Below, piece after piece: positions 45,782 through 53,700 of a DNA stretch of 64,000 nt. Both the position numbers and the translations under genes were made by a program. The notes beneath the pieces were generated by a model, which searched no databases, was not told the DNA's origin, and worked only from the letters and a program-made list of their open reading frames with translations. Each line of letters begins with the position of its first letter. Position 1 is the first letter of the stretch. This stretch comes from Actinomadura_C sp036008685. GTDB taxonomy: Bacteria > Actinomycetota > Actinomycetes > Streptosporangiales > Streptosporangiaceae. The stretch lies in NCBI GenBank assembly GCA_036008685.1, contig DASYNF010000275.1, positions 9,844 to 73,843 on the forward strand, given 5' to 3'.

Positions 45782-46632
45782 GAGGCGCCCTCCGTGCTCG
45801 TCCGGGGAAGCCGCGGATCCATCTCCTGGTCCGCCCACGCCTTCCGTACCCAGGCGTGCGCCGGATCGTCACAGATCGACCAGGCGCGCTCGGCGGCGGG
45901 CCCGGCCATCACGTTCAGGTAGTACAGGTCGTAGCCGGGGACCGCCATCGACGGGCCGTGCCAGCCGTGCGGGATCAGTACCACGTCGCCGGTGCGGACC
46001 TCGGCCAGCACGTCGATCGGCCGGTCCGCGGTGCCGTAGACCCGCTGGTAGGCCATGCCACCGCGGTCCACCTCGAAGTAGTAGATCTCCTCCAGCACGC
46101 ACTCGCCCGGACGGTCCTCGTCGTGCTTGTGCGGGGGGTAGGAGGACCAGTTGCCGTCCGGGGTCAGCACCTCACAGGAGATGAGCCGGTCGGCCTCGAA
46201 GGCCTCGGGGGTGCAGAAGTTGTTGACCTGCCGGGCGGCCCGCCCGGCTCCGCGCAGCTCCACCGGGACGCCCGCGGCCGGTCCGTAGCGCGGGGTCAGC
46301 CGGTTGTCGCACCGGGCGGCGGGCAGGGCGAACCGGCCCCGGCCGGACACGGTCACCGTGGCGTCCCGCGGGGCGTAGGCGAAGTCGGTCACGCGGGAGA
46401 ACACGCTGTCGCGGCCCTCCAGCTCGAAGGTCCTGCCGTCACAGGACACCGCGCAGGATCCGGCGAGCGGAAGCACGAGCGTCTCGAACTCGCCGGTCTC
46501 GAAGGTCCACGACCCTCCCGTGCCGAGCTCGAGGACCCTCAGGGCCGACCGCTCCCAGCCGGCCGTGTCCGGTGTGACCTCCAGGGCGAAGGCGTCCGTC
46601 GCCGTGCTCCCGGCGGGCAGGTGATGTTTCAT
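45778..46632 (-). CDS. iolB: 5-deoxy-glucuronate isomerase IolB
   Basis: IolB isomerises 5-deoxyglucuronate to 2-deoxy-5-keto-gluconate. This 284-residue bicupin has the metal-site stretch YPPHKHDED (His and Glu ligands) in the C-terminal cupin, followed by LEEIYYFEV and VLIPHGWHGPSMAVPGYDLYYLN in part, all characteristic of the family. It lies 48 bases after the aldolase gene and overlaps iolD by 4 bases. Confidence 0.95.
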   Translation of the reverse strand: MKHHLPAGSTATDAFALEVTPDTAGWERSALRVLELGTGGSWTFETGEFETLVLPLAGSCAVSCDGRTFELEGRDSVFSRVTDFAYAPRDATVTVSGRGRFALPAARCDNRLTPRYGPAAGVPVELRGAGRAARQVNNFCTPEAFEADRLISCEVLTPDGNWSSYPPHKHDEDRPGECVLEEIYYFEVDRGGMAYQRVYGTADRPIDVLAEVRTGDVVLIPHGWHGPSMAVPGYDLYYLNVMAGPAAERAWSICDDPAHAWVRKAWADQEMDPRLPRTSTEGAS

Positions 46633-46680
46633 CGGCCGCTCACCTCTCTGTGCCTCGTCGGCCGCTCACCGCTCCATGGT

Positions 46681-47571
46681 TCATCGCAGGACCTCCACGG
46701 CGGCGTCGACGGCCGCCTCCACATCGCCGCCGGACGGGTAGAGCAGAGACCGGCCGACCACGAGACCCCTCACGCTCGGCAGCTCCAGCGCCTTGCGCCA
46801 CCCGGCCAGCACGGCTTCGGGGTCGTCGGGGACCTCGCCACCGAGCAGGAGCGCGGGAAGCGTCGAGGCGGCCATGACCCGTTCCATCTCGGCGACCACG
46901 GGCACCTTGAGCCAGGTGTAGGCGGAGGTCGTGCCGAGCGCCGAGGCGATCGCGATGGCCCGGATCATCGCCTCCGGCGTGAGGACGTTGTGGAGGCGCC
47001 CGCCGGCGCGATGGCAGAGGAAGGGCTCCACCAGCGCGATGAGCCGCCGCGCGGCCAGCTCCGTCACCGCGCCGGCGCAGGACTCGAGCGTACGGGCGGT
47101 GGCCGGATCGTCCTCGTCCACGCGCAGCAGCATCTTGCCGCCGTCCAGGCCGGCCCTCGAGATCCCCTCGGCGTCATAGCCGGTGAAACGGTCGTCCATC
47201 TCGAAGGAAGCGCCCGTCAGCCCGCCCCGGTTCATCGAGCCGAGCACCACCTTGCCGTCGAGTACACCGAGCAGCAGCAGATCCTCGATGAGGTCCGGGG
47301 TGCCGAGCACGCCGTCCACTCCCGGGCGGCCGAGCGCACGGCACACCCGCTCGAGCAGGTCCCGCCGGTCGGCCATGGCGAGCGGATCCGGGCCCGCGCG
47401 GAGAGAACCCCGCGCCGGGTGGTCCGCCGCCACGATGAGCAGGCGGCCGGACCGCTCGAGCGGCCGCCTGCGCCGTACCCGGCGGTCCGCGGCCTCCTCG
47501 ATGGCCCCCGGCCGGGTCGCCCTGATCTCGGTGAGGGCGCCGAAGCGCTCCCCGAACGTCCCTCGGGTCAT
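46681..47571 (-). CDS. Cgl0159-family (beta/alpha)8 aldolase, IolJ-like
   Basis: This 296-residue TIM-barrel protein resembles the Cgl0159 family of the Corynebacterium iol cluster and class I DeoC/FbaB aldolases. Visible segments are LLIVAADHPARGSL (start of the barrel), KVVLGSMNRGGLTGA and TSAYTWLKVPV, whose Lys is the likely Schiff-base residue, and LLLGGEVPDD. I infer cleavage of 2-deoxy-5-keto-gluconate-6-phosphate to dihydroxyacetone phosphate and malonate semialdehyde, the step after IolC. It overlaps iolC by 4 bases. Confidence 0.85.
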   Translation of the reverse strand: MTRGTFGERFGALTEIRATRPGAIEEAADRRVRRRRPLERSGRLLIVAADHPARGSLRAGPDPLAMADRRDLLERVCRALGRPGVDGVLGTPDLIEDLLLLGVLDGKVVLGSMNRGGLTGASFEMDDRFTGYDAEGISRAGLDGGKMLLRVDEDDPATARTLESCAGAVTELAARRLIALVEPFLCHRAGGRLHNVLTPEAMIRAIAIASALGTTSAYTWLKVPVVAEMERVMAASTLPALLLGGEVPDDPEAVLAGWRKALELPSVRGLVVGRSLLYPSGGDVEAAVDAAVEVLR

Positions 47572-48572
47572 GTGCCCCTCTCGGTCATGAGCCGTTCCAC
47601 CTCGGCCGCCTCCGGCATGGCCGGCGAACAGGCCAGCCGGGAGGCGACGATGGCTCCGGCGGCGTTGGCGAACCGCACCGTGTGTTCGAGGTCCCAGCCG
47701 CTGAGCAACCCGTGACAGAGGGCCCCTCCGAAGGCGTCGCCCGCACCCAGGCCGTTGACGACCTCCACCTCCACAGGCGGCACCTCGACGCTCTGGTCCC
47801 GCGTGGCGGCGAGCACGCCCTTGGGGCCCTGTTTCACGATGGCCAGGTCCACCCCGCGGCCGAGCAGTGCCCGCGCGGCCCTATGGGGGTCCCGCTCACC
47901 GACCGCGATCTCGCACTCGTCGAGGTTGCCCACCGCGACGCTCGCGTGGGCGAGCGCGGCGCGCACCGCGCCGCGGGCGGCGTCCGGCGAGGACCAGAAC
48001 ATGGGCCGGTAGTCCAGGTCCAGGACGGTGAGGGCCCCGCGGGACCGTGCCCGCAGCGCGGCCAGCGTCGCGGCCCGGCTCGGCTGCTGCGACAGCCCGG
48101 TCACGGTGGCCCAGAACACCCGGGCGGCGCGGATCGCCTCCAGGTCCAGCTCCTCGGGCCTGATCTCCAGGTCGGGGGCCTTGGGACGGCGGTAGAAGTA
48201 CAGGGGGAAGTGGTCCGGCGGGAAGATCTCACAGAAGGCCAGTGGCGTGGGGAGCCCCGGGACGGCGGTGACGAAGCGGTCGTCGACCCCGTAGCCGCCC
48301 AGCGCCCGGTGGATGTAGCGGCCGAACGGGTCCTCGCCGGTGCGGGTGATGACGGCGGCGCGGCGGCCGTGCCGTGCGGCCGCGACGGCGACGTTGGTCG
48401 GACTCCCGCCGAGGTATTTCCCGAACGTCTCCACGTCCTCCAGGGCGACCCCGGTCTGGAGCGGATAGAGGTCGACGCTGATCCGTCCCATCGTGATGAG
48501 GTCGAAGCCCTGTTCGCCCTCGGCGCCGGCGGCCGTCCGGCCGGGGCCCTCCCCCGGCCCCTGACCGCTCAT
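47568..48572 (-). CDS. iolC: 5-dehydro-2-deoxygluconokinase IolC
   Basis: IolC phosphorylates 2-deoxy-5-keto-gluconate with ATP. This 334-residue PfkB/ribokinase-family sugar kinase begins with DLITMGRISVDLYP and has KYLGGSPTNVAVAAARHG (sugar-site glycine motif). It also has the PfkB signature with catalytic Asp in NGLGAGDAFGGALCHGL. The ATG at 48572 overlaps the stop of the upstream isomerase gene by 4 bases. A 25-residue Gly/Glu-rich N-terminal tail is unusual but in frame and coupled. Confidence 0.94.
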   Translation of the reverse strand: MSGQGPGEGPGRTAAGAEGEQGFDLITMGRISVDLYPLQTGVALEDVETFGKYLGGSPTNVAVAAARHGRRAAVITRTGEDPFGRYIHRALGGYGVDDRFVTAVPGLPTPLAFCEIFPPDHFPLYFYRRPKAPDLEIRPEELDLEAIRAARVFWATVTGLSQQPSRAATLAALRARSRGALTVLDLDYRPMFWSSPDAARGAVRAALAHASVAVGNLDECEIAVGERDPHRAARALLGRGVDLAIVKQGPKGVLAATRDQSVEVPPVEVEVVNGLGAGDAFGGALCHGLLSGWDLEHTVRFANAAGAIVASRLACSPAMPEAAEVERLMTERGT

Positions 48573-49441
48573 CCGGTGACCTCGCGCAGGAACGCGACGC
48601 TCGCGGCCACGTCCGCGCAGGGCCCGGTGCCCGCGGCGGGTTCGGTGTCGAGGACGGTGTCCTGCTCGATCACGTACCACCCGGCGTAGCCGGCGTCCTC
48701 GAGGGCCCGCACGATGGCGGCGATGTCGACGTCGCCGGCGCCGAGCGGCCGGTAGAGTCCTGCCCGCACCGCCTCCGTGTAGGTGAGCGGCCCTCGCCGG
48801 ACCCGAGCCGCCAGCCCCTCGTCCACGTCCTTCAGGTGCACGTGCGAGATCCGGGTCGCGGCCGACCGCGCGAGGTCCACCGGATCCGCGCCGCCGACCA
48901 GGAGGTGACCGGTGTCGAGGCACAGGTCCATGTCGGAGCCGTGGAGGACCCTGGCGACCTCGGCCGGTCTCTCCACGACCGTGCCGACGTGCGGGTGCAA
49001 AGCGGCCCGCAGGCCGCGTGCCCGCGCGCTCCCGGCGATCCGGCCCAGGTTGCCGAGCATCGTCGTCCAGGCCCCGGCGTCCAGATCCGGCCGTCCGTCG
49101 TAGCCGCCGGCTCCGGTCGCGGCGGCGAGGACCAGGGTCTGCGCCGCGCCGAAGCCGTCCATCGCCCGTTCCAGCCCCGGCAGCGGATCGTGGGCGGCCT
49201 GGTGGAGTACGACGGGGACGAAGCCCCCCACGGGCCGGAGGCCGAAGCCGTCCAGCAGCGCGGTCCGCGCGGAGGCGGCGGAGGGCAGGAAGCCGTCGGG
49301 GCCGAACTCCGTGGCCGCGAGGCCCAGGTCGCGCATCTCGGCGAGCACTCGTCCGGGCCGCAGCTGATGTCCCCACCCGGGGACCTCGCAGACCCCCCAC
49401 GAGATCGGTGCGCCGGCGATCCTGTCGGTGATGGACCTCAT
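48569..49441 (-). CDS. Xylose-isomerase-like TIM-barrel protein (IolE/IolI-type)
   Basis: This 290-residue sugar isomerase/epimerase-like barrel is the first gene of the iol operon. It has APISWGVCEVPGWG near the start, LRAALHPHVGTVVE, DLCLDTGHLLVGG and ISHVHLKDVDE; the Glu/Asp/His ligands of these segments bind a divalent metal. In an iol operon it is probably inosose dehydratase (IolE) or an inosose isomerase (IolI/IolH). The sequence alone does not decide between these. The ATG at 49441 follows GAGGGGGG; an earlier start would add 17 residues. Confidence 0.82.
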   Translation of the reverse strand: MRSITDRIAGAPISWGVCEVPGWGHQLRPGRVLAEMRDLGLAATEFGPDGFLPSAASARTALLDGFGLRPVGGFVPVVLHQAAHDPLPGLERAMDGFGAAQTLVLAAATGAGGYDGRPDLDAGAWTTMLGNLGRIAGSARARGLRAALHPHVGTVVERPAEVARVLHGSDMDLCLDTGHLLVGGADPVDLARSAATRISHVHLKDVDEGLAARVRRGPLTYTEAVRAGLYRPLGAGDVDIAAIVRALEDAGYAGWYVIEQDTVLDTEPAAGTGPCADVAASVAFLREVTG

Positions 49442-49484
49442 CGGCCCCCCTCGGTCGGTCCGCCGGCGGGTGCCGGCAGGGCCG

Positions 49485-49514
49485 AGTGTCATGAAGCCGC
49501 CCGCGGGCTGTCAA
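49485..49514 (-). promoter_or_regulatory. Candidate promoter of the iol operon
   Basis: The minus strand carries a perfect -35 hexamer TTGACA (49509-49514). An 18-base spacer separates it from GACACT (49485-49490) as a poor -10 box. Transcription would begin near 49478, leaving a leader of about 37 bases that contains the ribosome site. Confidence 0.4.
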
Positions 49515-49613
49515 TAGCGGGGGGCGGGCACGCAGGTGTGCGGGCCCAGGTGCGCCGCCCGCTCGAGCCGACCGGCCGCTACGACGATGACCCTGCCGGC
49601 GCCGAGCCGCGGA

Positions 49614-49826
49614 TCAGGTGTCCTCGAGCCGGAACCCGACCTTGACTCCGACCTGGAAGTGCGCGACCTCGCCATCGAGGATCTGGCCGCGCACCTCGGT
49701 CAGCTCGAACCAGTCCAGGTGACGGAGGGTCTGCGCGGCCCGCCTGATCGCGTTGCGGACGGCCGCGTCGACGCTCTCCGGGGATGTGCCGACGATCTCG
49801 GTGACACGGTAGGTTCGCTCGCTCAC
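49614..49826 (-). CDS. Dodecin (flavin-binding small protein)
   Basis: This 70-residue dodecin assembles into hollow dodecamers that bind flavins, including lumichrome, riboflavin or FMN. The one beta-alpha-beta-beta fold is evident as TYRVTEIVGTSPESVDAA, the helix RNAIRRAAQTLRHL, and the flavin-stacking Trp with following Glu-Leu-Thr-Glu-x-Arg-Gly-Gln in DWFELTEVRGQI. The GTG at 49826 gives the standard length; an ATG 13 codons earlier would add basic residues. It is a single gene, divergent from the DUF3099 gene. Confidence 0.93.
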   Translation of the reverse strand: MSERTYRVTEIVGTSPESVDAAVRNAIRRAAQTLRHLDWFELTEVRGQILDGEVAHFQVGVKVGFRLEDT

Positions 49827-49864
49827 TGGGGGCCTCCGGTATCGCTTCCTGCGGGGACTCGGCA

Positions 49865-49870
49865 TAACGT
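49865..49870 (+). promoter_or_regulatory. Candidate -10 box of the DUF3099 gene
   Basis: TAACGT ends 6 bases before the GTG at 49877, exactly the spacing that would place the transcription start at the G of the start codon. No Shine-Dalgarno sequence is present. Confidence 0.45.
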
Positions 49871-49876
49871 AGAAGC

Positions 49877-50215
49877 GTGAGGGTTATTACCCGCCGCAAA
49901 GCGGATGTCTACACGGTCACGGACGCGCACCGGCCGATGTCCGAGGACATCGACTACCGCCAGCGCCGCTACCTGGTGTCCATGGGGATCCGGACCGTCT
50001 GCTTCCTCCTCGCCGTCTTCCTCACCGGACACGCACCGCTGTGGCTGGTGGGGATCCTCGTGGTCGGAGCCCTCGTGCTCCCCTACATCAGCGTCGTCTT
50101 CGCCAATGGCGGGCGGGAGCCGGACAACGCGGCCCACTTCGACGACGACGCCGCAGTCCGCGAAAGGGCGAGCCACAAGCAGATTTCCGGTCGGTCTCGG
50201 GAAATCCGCTCGTGA
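49877..50215 (+). CDS. DUF3099 family membrane protein
   Basis: This 112-residue actinobacterial protein of unknown function begins with the DUF3099 pattern VYTVTDAHRPMSEDIDYRQRRYLVSMG, here in part. Two adjacent membrane helices (IRTVCFLLAVFLTGHAP; LWLVGILVVGALVLPYISVVFANG, split) and a charged cytoplasmic tail with DDDAAVRERAS follow. The GTG start is probably leaderless. The tail is followed at once by the promoter of a putative small RNA. Confidence 0.9.
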   Translation: MRVITRRKADVYTVTDAHRPMSEDIDYRQRRYLVSMGIRTVCFLLAVFLTGHAPLWLVGILVVGALVLPYISVVFANGGREPDNAAHFDDDAAVRERASHKQISGRSREIRS

Positions 50216-50221
50216 CATCTC

Positions 50222-50253
50222 TTGACTAACCCATGGGGGTTTCGGTGTACGAT
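50222..50253 (+). promoter_or_regulatory. Candidate promoter of the 6C-like RNA
   Basis: TTGACT at 50222-50227 and TACGAT at 50248-50253 have good hexamer matches but a long 20-base spacer; the preceding TG may act as an extended -10. It begins 7 bases after the DUF3099 stop and would start transcription near 50260, just at the first stem. Confidence 0.5.
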
Positions 50254-50259
50254 TTGTAC

Positions 50260-50372
50260 CGGCGCTCTGATCCCCCGTCGGGGCGCCCGTGCCGGTGTTC
50301 CGGGCCCCCGTCGGAACACCGATGATGCGACGCCGGGTGGATTGCCCCCGTATCCACCCGGCGTCGCTTTTA
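50260..50372 (+). ncRNA. Probable 6C-type small RNA
   Basis: This is a compact promoter-to-terminator unit without an open reading frame. There are three successive stems. Stem 1 (50261-50265 with 50283-50287) encloses CCCCCG. Stem 2 (50293-50301 with 50313-50321) has an 11-base loop gggcccccgtc. Stem 3 (50327-50341 with 50353-50367) has an 11-base loop ttgcccccgta and is followed by TTTT. All three loops carry CCCCCGT, the hallmark of the actinobacterial 6C RNA family, whose C-rich loops are thought to pair with Shine-Dalgarno-like G-rich sites. The family assignment is by visual resemblance; the loops have five rather than six C. Confidence 0.72.
50327..50371 (+). terminator. Intrinsic terminator of the small RNA
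   Basis: A perfect 15-bp stem (50327-50341 with 50353-50367) with a C-rich 11-base loop runs directly into TTTT. It is the most classical rho-independent terminator in the window. Confidence 0.85.
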
Positions 50373-50577
50373 CCTAGGGGTTGATCCCCCGAGCCCCTCC
50401 CCCTCCTCACCCGCGTCGCGACGTGCGGCTCTGGCCGGGACCGGCCATCCGCCCTGACAGGTCCTCCACGGCGGCGGAGGCTCGTCCTCCCCGGGCCTGA
50501 GCCCCGCGGCGTCCACGTATTCGTGAAGCCTCCGGGTGCGGAGTCGCCGCGGCACGGGCGCCTGAGACACTGTGCTG

Positions 50578-50802
50578 ATGACCGACGCTCAGGCCGGCGC
50601 CTCCCGATGCTCCGCGAAGGACTGCCGCGCCGACGCACGCTGGGGACTCCGCTGGAACAACCCCAAGATCCACACTCCGGAACGACGCAAGGTCTGGCTC
50701 GCCTGCGACGATCATCGGGAGTTCCTGTCCCAGTTCCTCGACCGGCGCGGATTCCTGCGGGACGTGGTCCCCGTGGACGCCCTGGAACCGAACGACGGCT
50801 GA
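50578..50802 (+). CDS. Small Cys/His protein of unknown function
   Basis: This 74-residue conserved actinobacterial small protein is sometimes labelled acetone carboxylase in databases without visible support. It has Cys at C-x4-C (CSAKDC), then WGLRWNNPKIHTPERRKVWLAC in part and ACDDHREFL. Together these supply three Cys and a His suitable for one zinc. The C-terminus FLDRRGFLRDVVPVD is conserved in such proteins as far as I recall. The ATG at 50578 is preferred; a GTG two codons earlier is possible. No function can be assigned. Confidence 0.75.
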   Translation: MTDAQAGASRCSAKDCRADARWGLRWNNPKIHTPERRKVWLACDDHREFLSQFLDRRGFLRDVVPVDALEPNDG

Positions 50803-50946
50803 CGGTTCCCCATCTCACCCGCCCGCCATGTCAGGAAATATCCTGGCTGAGCCATAACTCCGGCATATCCCGTTCCGGAATGAGACGATGACCGCCTCCT
50901 GATCAAGGATCTCCCCTCTCCGGGGCAACAGGGAGGACTTCGTCCG

Positions 50947-52857
50947 ATGTGGAAACGCAGGACGGCCAAGGCCGCCTCCGCGCTGGGCACTGCGGCGCTG
51001 CTGCAACTCGCTCTCCTGACCGGCCCGGTCCTCGATGCCGAGGCGGCCAGGGTGGCCGAGGCCGGGGACGCCAGGGTCGTGCCGATCCAGGTCACCGGGG
51101 ATCCGGCGAAGCGCTTCAACTTCGTGATCCTCGGCGACGGCTACACGGCCGCCGAGATGCCGAAGTTCCGCGCCGACGTCGACAGGCACCTGAGCACCCT
51201 CTGGGCCTTCGAACCATGGAAGAGCTACCGCGACTACGTCAACGTCTACGCCGTCGAGATCGTGTCGGCCGGGTCGGGGGTCGGCTGCGATCCGGATCTG
51301 AGCTCTCCCCACAGGAACACGCCACTCGGCATGGGCTTCTGGGGCGGCTGCGATCCGCGCAGCATCCAGCGGCTGCTGACGGTGGACAGCACGGCACTCG
51401 GCCGGTACGCGAACCTGGTCCCCGGCACCGGCGACGGCAACCGGCAGCTCCTGGCGCTCGGCAACAGCACCACGTACGGCGGCGCGGGAGGCCGGGAGGC
51501 GACCGCGTCCGGTGGCAACGCGATGTCCTCGCTGATCATGCCCCATGAGATCGGGCACTCACTCGGCCGCCTCGACGACGAATACACCTACTACGCGCGT
51601 GGCGTACCCGGAGGCGCCTATGGTCAGGGAGAGCCCGGCTCGGTCCACCACACGACCCTCACCGAACGGCAGATGCGCGAGCAGCGCGCCAAGTGGTGGC
51701 GCTGGCTCGGTGAGAAGAGCGCCTCCGGCGGGGTCATCGGCGGCCATGAGGGCGGGCTCTACTCCACGAAGGGGGTCTGGCGCCCGAGCGAGCACTCCAT
51801 GATGAAGGTGCTCGGCTACGAATACGACCAGATCCAGCGCGAGCGCATGACGCAGGCGATCGCCGAGAAGGTCGACCTGATCCAGGCCTCCACCCCCACC
51901 GGCGCGCCCATCGGCGCCGACCGGGTCATGTGGCTGGAGACACTGCACCCGGCCGATCACACTCTCCGCGTCACCTGGACCCTCGACGGCCGCGGCGTGC
52001 CGTCCGGCCGGGACCGGCACGACCTGGACCTCCGCCGGCTGCGGCTGACGCCGGGAACGCACATGCTCACGGCCACCGTGGTCGATCCCACCGATTTCGT
52101 CCGGGACCCGGCGATCCGCTCATCGGCCGGCCTCACCCGGACCCGGACCTGGAAGGTCGACACGCGGGTGACCACCCCCGCGGACCCGGTGGCCCCCGGA
52201 TTCACCGGATCCACGCCGACGGGCTGGAACCTGCCCGCCCATGCGGTGGTCCAGGTCGAGACGGCCCACCCCGCCACGTCGGTCCCCGTGGTCCGCTGGA
52301 CCCTGGACGGGCGGCCCGTACCCCACCCTGGCGACGACCGTGGCCTCGACCTGAAGCGCTTCCGCCTCCGCTCGGGCACGCATCGCGTCACCGCGACCGT
52401 GACCGATCCGGCCACGCCGGGCGGCGGGTCCAAGACCCTCGCCTGGACCGTCGACGCCGAGCGCCCGAAGATCACCTCCGCGCTGTCACGGCCGGTCGCG
52501 ACGGCCGGCCGGACGGGCCGCCCCGAGTACGTCTTCGACGAGCGGTTCACGATGAAGCTCACCCCGTCCGACGACACGGACGGAACCCCGCTGGCGGAGT
52601 TCCAGGTCGACGGCGACGGCTGGTTCCGCTACTTCGGCTGGCCCACCGACTCGAACGCGCCATGGCTGTTCACCCCGCGGGGCACGAAGATCGACGACCT
52701 CGTCTACGGCAAGCTCGGCAGGCCCGTCCGTACGGTCGAATGGGACGACGTCCCACCGGGATACGGCCGCCACACCATCGAATACCGCGCCATCGACGCC
52801 GCGGGCAACGTCGGTTCCACGCGGAAGATGACCGTCACCCTCCGCAGGGCGGGCTGA
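50947..52857 (+). CDS. Secreted M64-family metallopeptidase with Ig-like repeats
   Basis: This 636-residue exported zinc peptidase is related to the IgA-peptidase M64 family. A cleavable signal peptide (MWKRRTAKAASALGTAALLQ, then LDAEA) is followed by the M64 domain with FVILGDGYTAAEM and the extended zinc motif HEIGHSLGRLDDEY (from His200). The C-terminal half contains two similar Ig-like units (about 325-400 and 415-490; shared VTWTLDGR/VRWTLDGR and GTHxxTATV). A third beta-rich domain follows (about 515-636). The substrate is probably an extracellular protein; specificity is unknown. Confidence 0.9.
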   Translation: MWKRRTAKAASALGTAALLQLALLTGPVLDAEAARVAEAGDARVVPIQVTGDPAKRFNFVILGDGYTAAEMPKFRADVDRHLSTLWAFEPWKSYRDYVNVYAVEIVSAGSGVGCDPDLSSPHRNTPLGMGFWGGCDPRSIQRLLTVDSTALGRYANLVPGTGDGNRQLLALGNSTTYGGAGGREATASGGNAMSSLIMPHEIGHSLGRLDDEYTYYARGVPGGAYGQGEPGSVHHTTLTERQMREQRAKWWRWLGEKSASGGVIGGHEGGLYSTKGVWRPSEHSMMKVLGYEYDQIQRERMTQAIAEKVDLIQASTPTGAPIGADRVMWLETLHPADHTLRVTWTLDGRGVPSGRDRHDLDLRRLRLTPGTHMLTATVVDPTDFVRDPAIRSSAGLTRTRTWKVDTRVTTPADPVAPGFTGSTPTGWNLPAHAVVQVETAHPATSVPVVRWTLDGRPVPHPGDDRGLDLKRFRLRSGTHRVTATVTDPATPGGGSKTLAWTVDAERPKITSALSRPVATAGRTGRPEYVFDERFTMKLTPSDDTDGTPLAEFQVDGDGWFRYFGWPTDSNAPWLFTPRGTKIDDLVYGKLGRPVRTVEWDDVPPGYGRHTIEYRAIDAAGNVGSTRKMTVTLRRAG

Positions 52858-52871
52858 CCGGGGCGGGCCGG

Positions 52872-53312
52872 CTACCTGGTGGCCGTCCAGCCGTGCAGCC
52901 GCATCAGGGCGGCGGCCACGCGCGCGAACCGCTCCGGCTCGAGCACCGCGCCTTCGCGGCGGATGTCATCCTCCTCGAGCGCGAACACCCGATCCAACCG
53001 CAGGTACGAGCGGCGCCCGTCGCCGTCCCAGCGGCCGGAGCCGAGCTCCAGCCAGTCCGGCGAGTCATCGTCGCCCTTGCTCGACAGCATCATGCCGAGC
53101 AGCCTGCGCCCATGACGCCCGACGACGAGCATCGGCCGGTCCTTACCGCGGGAGGGGTCCTCCTCATAGGGCACCCAGGCCCAGACGATCTCACCGGGAT
53201 CGGCGAGCCCGTCGAGATCCGGGGAGTATTCGAGGGTCGCCGCCCGCTCGGGGGTGTAGATCTCCCGTACCACGCCGCGGGCCGGCCGCGGGTCCTCACC
53301 ATGATCGAGCAT
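52872..53312 (-). CDS. PemK/MazF-like protein without adjacent antitoxin
   Basis: This 146-residue protein has the PemK/MazF SH3-like barrel pattern, with GEIVWAWVPYEED, GKDRPMLVVGRHG (Arg-Pro motif) and LGMMLSSK. MazF toxins are endoribonucleases. The N-terminal extension of about 40 residues and a helical C-terminus differ from compact toxins, and no small antitoxin gene overlaps its start. The 113 bases upstream are empty. It may be a domesticated chromosomal member rather than an active toxin. It is convergent with the M64 peptidase gene, with 14 bases between their stops. Confidence 0.8.
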   Translation of the reverse strand: MLDHGEDPRPARGVVREIYTPERAATLEYSPDLDGLADPGEIVWAWVPYEEDPSRGKDRPMLVVGRHGRRLLGMMLSSKGDDDSPDWLELGSGRWDGDGRRSYLRLDRVFALEEDDIRREGAVLEPERFARVAAALMRLHGWTATR

Positions 53313-53425
53313 TCGCGCAGCCTACCGAGGATCTCCCGTACGTCGCGCCCCGGACCGGCCGACCGGGACCGGGATCCGGGCCACCCGCGCCCTCATGCTC
53401 CGGAGCCCGGCCGCACGGCGCCGCC

Positions 53426-53665
53426 TCAGCCGTCTTGACTCCGCCGTCCCTCGGCGAGTGACGTGATCCGTTCCGTGGCCTGCCGTGGCGCGACGCCCCG
53501 GCCGACCGCGAGCCCGAGCAGGTAAGTCGTCAACGGCGCCGCCGGACGGGCGACACCGTGCGCCACGTCACGCGCGAGATCGAGTACGAGATCACGATCC
53601 ACGTCCGCGGGGTCGAGCCCCAGTTCCTTGCAGACCGTCTCGATCCACTCTTCCAATACCGCCAC
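53426..53665 (-). CDS. DUF6457-type small protein
   Basis: This 79-residue acidic, mostly helical protein has the pattern LEEWIETVCKELGLD and LVLDLARDVAHGVARPAAPLTTYLLG seen in DUF6457 proteins, which are regularly encoded beside mobA in actinobacteria. It follows mobA by 35 bases on the same strand. I infer a helper role in molybdenum-cofactor metabolism; no biochemical function is known to me. Confidence 0.8.
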   Translation of the reverse strand: MAVLEEWIETVCKELGLDPADVDRDLVLDLARDVAHGVARPAAPLTTYLLGLAVGRGVAPRQATERITSLAEGRRSQDG

Positions 53666-53700
53666 GTGCCTACCGCCTTCCGATCGCCGGATGAACGGTC

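Noticed and set aside
53313..53425. An antitoxin gene paired with the PemK/MazF-like protein
   Set aside because: The 113 bases upstream contain no frame of antitoxin size with a ribosome site.
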